A stretch of 64,000 bases of DNA. It comes from JBFWWP01 sp050246115 (GTDB lineage Bacteria > Planctomycetota > UBA8108 > UBA1146 > JAJFFE01). Location: contig JBFWWP010000005.1 of assembly GCA_050246115.1 (NCBI GenBank), forward strand, positions 62,001 to 126,000, written 5' to 3'. Below the pieces are notes generated by a model. The model was not told the DNA's origin, made no database searches, and worked only from the letters and a program-made list of their open reading frames with translations. The position numbers and the translations under genes were made by a program. Shown here piece by piece: positions 61,957 to 64,000 of the stretch (its first letter is position 1; the number at the start of each line of letters is the position of its first letter).

Positions 61957-62004
61957 ACGAGGACGAGGACGAGGACGGGGACGAGGACGGGGACGAGGAC
62001 ACGG
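61957..62004 (+). repeat. GAGGAC/GGGGAC hexanucleotide repeat
   Basis: About eight tandem GAGGAC or GGGGAC hexamers lie in the pepT to next-gene gap (61836-62321). No gene is seen in this gap. The tract is a candidate for slipped-strand length variation. Confidence 0.7.
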
Positions 62005-62321
62005 AGAGGCCGAACGAGCCGTTGCACCGGACGGCCGCCGGGTGATCGCTCGAGACCCGAGAAACCGCATGGCCGCGCACCCGCCCACACAGTAGCCACG
62101 GCCAACGGCCACGCTCCGCCTGCGCCCACCGGCCGCCGCCCCTCCCCCCATTTACCTGGCCAAAAAAGTCCGGCCCGGCCGGGCGCCGATTCCGCATGGT
62201 CCTACGAAGCCGGTGTCCGAAGTCGAGCACGGACACGAGGAGCACGTCGCTCCCGGCACGTCGGCTCGACTATCCAATCCGGGGCGCTCGTCTGCGCTCC
62301 AGCCCGAAGGGACCTATCGTC

Positions 62322-63278
62322 ATGGCCCAGTTCAACGTTCGGCGGATCTTGATCGCCGCCCCTGTTTTCGCCTGCGCGATCGCACTGAGTTCTATCGCCC
62401 AAGGAGCCATCAACATCGGCAGCCCCATCAACGTGCCTCCCGGCGGTGTGATCGTGATTCCTCCTCCGCCGCCCCCGCCCCCGCCGCCGCCGCCGTTCCC
62501 GCTCCCGCCGGTGGTGATCCCGCCGGGTGGCATCATCGGAGACGGTTGCAGCCAGGTCACCCACTCGCACGGCGGCTCCCGGAACTTCAACTTCGGCAAT
62601 TCCCAGGCGGGGATCACCGCGAACGCGACCTCGGCCGCAGGCGGTCACCCGCAATGCAGCAGCTTCTTCGGCACCGTCCCGGCCACCGCCTACTACGACA
62701 CCCACCTGAATGTGAATCTGCGGCTCTTCGGCAGCACCTACAACGCGCTGTACGCCGGCGCCGAGTCCGAGAACGTCGGTGGCCAAGCCGACTCGCTGAT
62801 CTTGTTGAAGCTCGGGAGCTATACGGTCTTCTCCGAGGACGACCCGACGCTGGTGCTCTACAACGACAGCGACACGCTCACCCTGGTGAGCACTTCCCAC
62901 ACGTACTCGGTGTACGGGATTCCGGTGACGATCCAGGCGTCCGTGGGCGTGGGTTACGAGGGCTTCGCGGCGCTGACGGCGGCCATGCCGGTCGGCGGGT
63001 CTCTGACCCTCGGCGGCTGGGTGCAAGGCAATGCCTCCGTCGGCGTCGGCGTCACTTGCTTCCAGCTCAGCCTCGAGTTCGACCTGCGCCTGTTCGACAC
63101 CACCATCGACGCGGGCGTTCAGGTCATGCCTGTCGCCGGCTTCGGCTACTGCAACGTGTCGCTGGTCCCGGTGCGGATCAAGCTGAAGGCCTGCGCTGAA
63201 GCCTTCTGCTCCGAGCACTGCCTGACCATCGTCGACTTCTCGCTCGGTAGTCGGAACTACTCTCTCTACAACTTCTAA
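62322..63278 (+). CDS. secreted protein with polyproline stretch
   Basis: The 318-aa protein has a signal peptide ('RILIAAPVFACAIALSSIAQGA'). A short linker with twelve consecutive Pro (within 'IVIPPPPPPPP...FPLPP') follows, and then a beta-rich domain with Cys residues and a Ser/Thr/Gly composition ('GSTYNALYAGAESENVGGQADSLILLKLGSYTVF'). The C-terminal Cys pattern is 'LKACAEAFCSEHCLTIVDFSLGS'. No family is recognised. The polyproline run would need EF-P for efficient translation. It is followed 115 bases later by another secreted protein on the same strand. Confidence 0.65.
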   Translation: MAQFNVRRILIAAPVFACAIALSSIAQGAINIGSPINVPPGGVIVIPPPPPPPPPPPPFPLPPVVIPPGGIIGDGCSQVTHSHGGSRNFNFGNSQAGITANATSAAGGHPQCSSFFGTVPATAYYDTHLNVNLRLFGSTYNALYAGAESENVGGQADSLILLKLGSYTVFSEDDPTLVLYNDSDTLTLVSTSHTYSVYGIPVTIQASVGVGYEGFAALTAAMPVGGSLTLGGWVQGNASVGVGVTCFQLSLEFDLRLFDTTIDAGVQVMPVAGFGYCNVSLVPVRIKLKACAEAFCSEHCLTIVDFSLGSRNYSLYNF

Positions 63279-63393
63279 CGAACGTCTGGGCCGGGAGTGC
63301 AGCGGCGCGCCGCGCTCCCGGCCACGTCCGTCGAGTCGACCCCCTTCGAGGCGGCACCGTTTCACGCCCCTTCTCGTGCGAAAGGTCTACCCC

Positions 63394-64000
63394 ATGAACG
63401 CCAAGCACCGTACTCGAGTTGGCGCCGCGATCGTCGCCACGCTTCTGATCGGCTACGCCGTCTCGCAACTCCCGAGTTCGTCGCCCCGGGCCACGAGCGA
63501 CGTCGCCGGCACCACGACAACGACCGCACCTCACGCGCCGACGGCGGTCCTGCCGACGCAGTCCGCGCCAGTCACCATTCCTGCAGCATCGATCGCTCGA
63601 CCGGCGCTCGCTGGCTACGAAGCAGGAGACCGACTCCGCTATGATTTCCGCCAACGAACCCGCCTCGGAGGGAGCCTCTCGCCGGAGGTCGCGGCGGACG
63701 AGTCAACGACCGGCGCCGCCGACACGCTGCAATTCGAGAACGAGACGACCGGCGTGCTCGAGGTCCGAGTCTACGCCGTGGAGACCGCCGCCGCCTTGCT
63801 CGGGCTCTCCCTCGACTCTGCTGCCGTCACGATTCGCAACGCCGAGATTCCGAGTGGCGCCCCTCACGACCGACTCGCGCAAGACCTCTCGCGCGAGGTC
63901 CTGGTGTCGCTGACCGCCACCGGTGCCGTGAGTGGTGTGATGTTCGAGCCGGGGCTCACACCCGACGCCGACAACTTGTGGCGCGACCTGCTCGCCCGCT
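63394..64000 (+). CDS. secreted protein, N-terminal part (runs off the window)
   Basis: ATG 63394 opens a frame that stays open to the window end (at least 202 aa). It has a hydrophobic N-terminal segment ('VGAAIVATLLIGYAVSQL'), a Thr/Pro/Ala-rich linker, and then 'LAGYEAGDRLRYDFRQRTRLGG' and 'TGVLEVRVYAVETAAALLGLSL'. This pattern resembles the N-terminal domain of vitellogenin-like lipoproteins seen in some secreted bacterial proteins. That link is weak. A reading on the opposite strand overlaps but looks like its shadow. Confidence 0.6.
   Translation, partial: MNAKHRTRVGAAIVATLLIGYAVSQLPSSSPRATSDVAGTTTTTAPHAPTAVLPTQSAPVTIPAASIARPALAGYEAGDRLRYDFRQRTRLGGSLSPEVAADESTTGAADTLQFENETTGVLEVRVYAVETAAALLGLSLDSAAVTIRNAEIPSGAPHDRLAQDLSREVLVSLTATGAVSGVMFEPGLTPDADNLWRDLLAR

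Overview
The window is about 64 kb of dense, GC-rich bacterial chromosome. Genes on both strands sit in short operons, and several junctions use 4-base GTGA or ATGA stop/start overlaps. Two secreted proteins end in paired dockerin-like 'GDxNDDG..(D/N)IAD' repeats followed by an '..A(S/C)..CP' end. Together with secreted carboxypeptidase-regulatory-like and DUF5117-type proteins, this suggests a Planctomycetota-like organism. That is inference from protein style; no rRNA, tRNA or CRISPR array was found to settle it.

Layout. 0-2 kb: a glycosyltransferase-like protein and a SAM methyltransferase. 2-6 kb (minus strand): a lasso-peptide-type RiPP locus with an RRE/PqqD-like B1 protein, a 55-codon stub where the B2 protease is expected, a lasso cyclase, a 63-aa precursor with a textbook lasso leader and a decaglycine tail, and a nucleotidyltransferase-family protein. 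6-9 kb: an ABC-2 exporter pair behind a 9-codon leader ORF. 10-17.6 kb: a DUF4143 pseudogene, a TetR operator, and a TetR / outer-membrane factor / adaptor / RND pump operon. 17.9-21 kb: an ATP-grasp ligase, a GT4 glycosyltransferase and a ChbG-like deacetylase.

21-25.9 kb is the accessory island. It holds 210-bp repeats carrying the palindrome GCGGACAGGCTGTCCGC, an RHS/YD fragment broken by frame changes, a toxin-like C-terminal ORF with a small membrane protein behind it, and a C-terminal scrap that looks like a REP-associated (RAYT) transposase next to a tandem array of the same palindromic unit.

25.9-47 kb: a secreted thioredoxin-fold-like protein, DCC oxidoreductase, SDR, a membrane protein with an HEKLH motif, a hybrid histidine kinase, a membrane-anchored Pro-rich protein, a SEC-C protein, a secreted 5'-nucleotidase with a dockerin-like tail, an AAA-TPR protein, a TrmH-family methyltransferase, an RNase HII-like protein and formate-tetrahydrofolate ligase. 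47-64 kb: a beta-hydroxyacid dehydrogenase, a phospholipid N-methyltransferase-like protein, a second dockerin-tailed protein, a HAD 5'-nucleotidase, a giant repeat protein of carboxypeptidase-regulatory-like domains, UbiD, a zinc metalloprotease, peptidase T, a secreted polyproline protein, and the start of another secreted protein that runs off the window.

Scattered between operons are four copies, all in the same orientation, of a MITE-like element: two complete at 189 bp with about 28-bp terminal inverted repeats, and two right-end halves lying directly behind transporter operons. The most interesting locus is the lasso-type cluster at 2-6 kb, because its precursor has an unusual polyglycine tail and no complete leader protease gene is visible.
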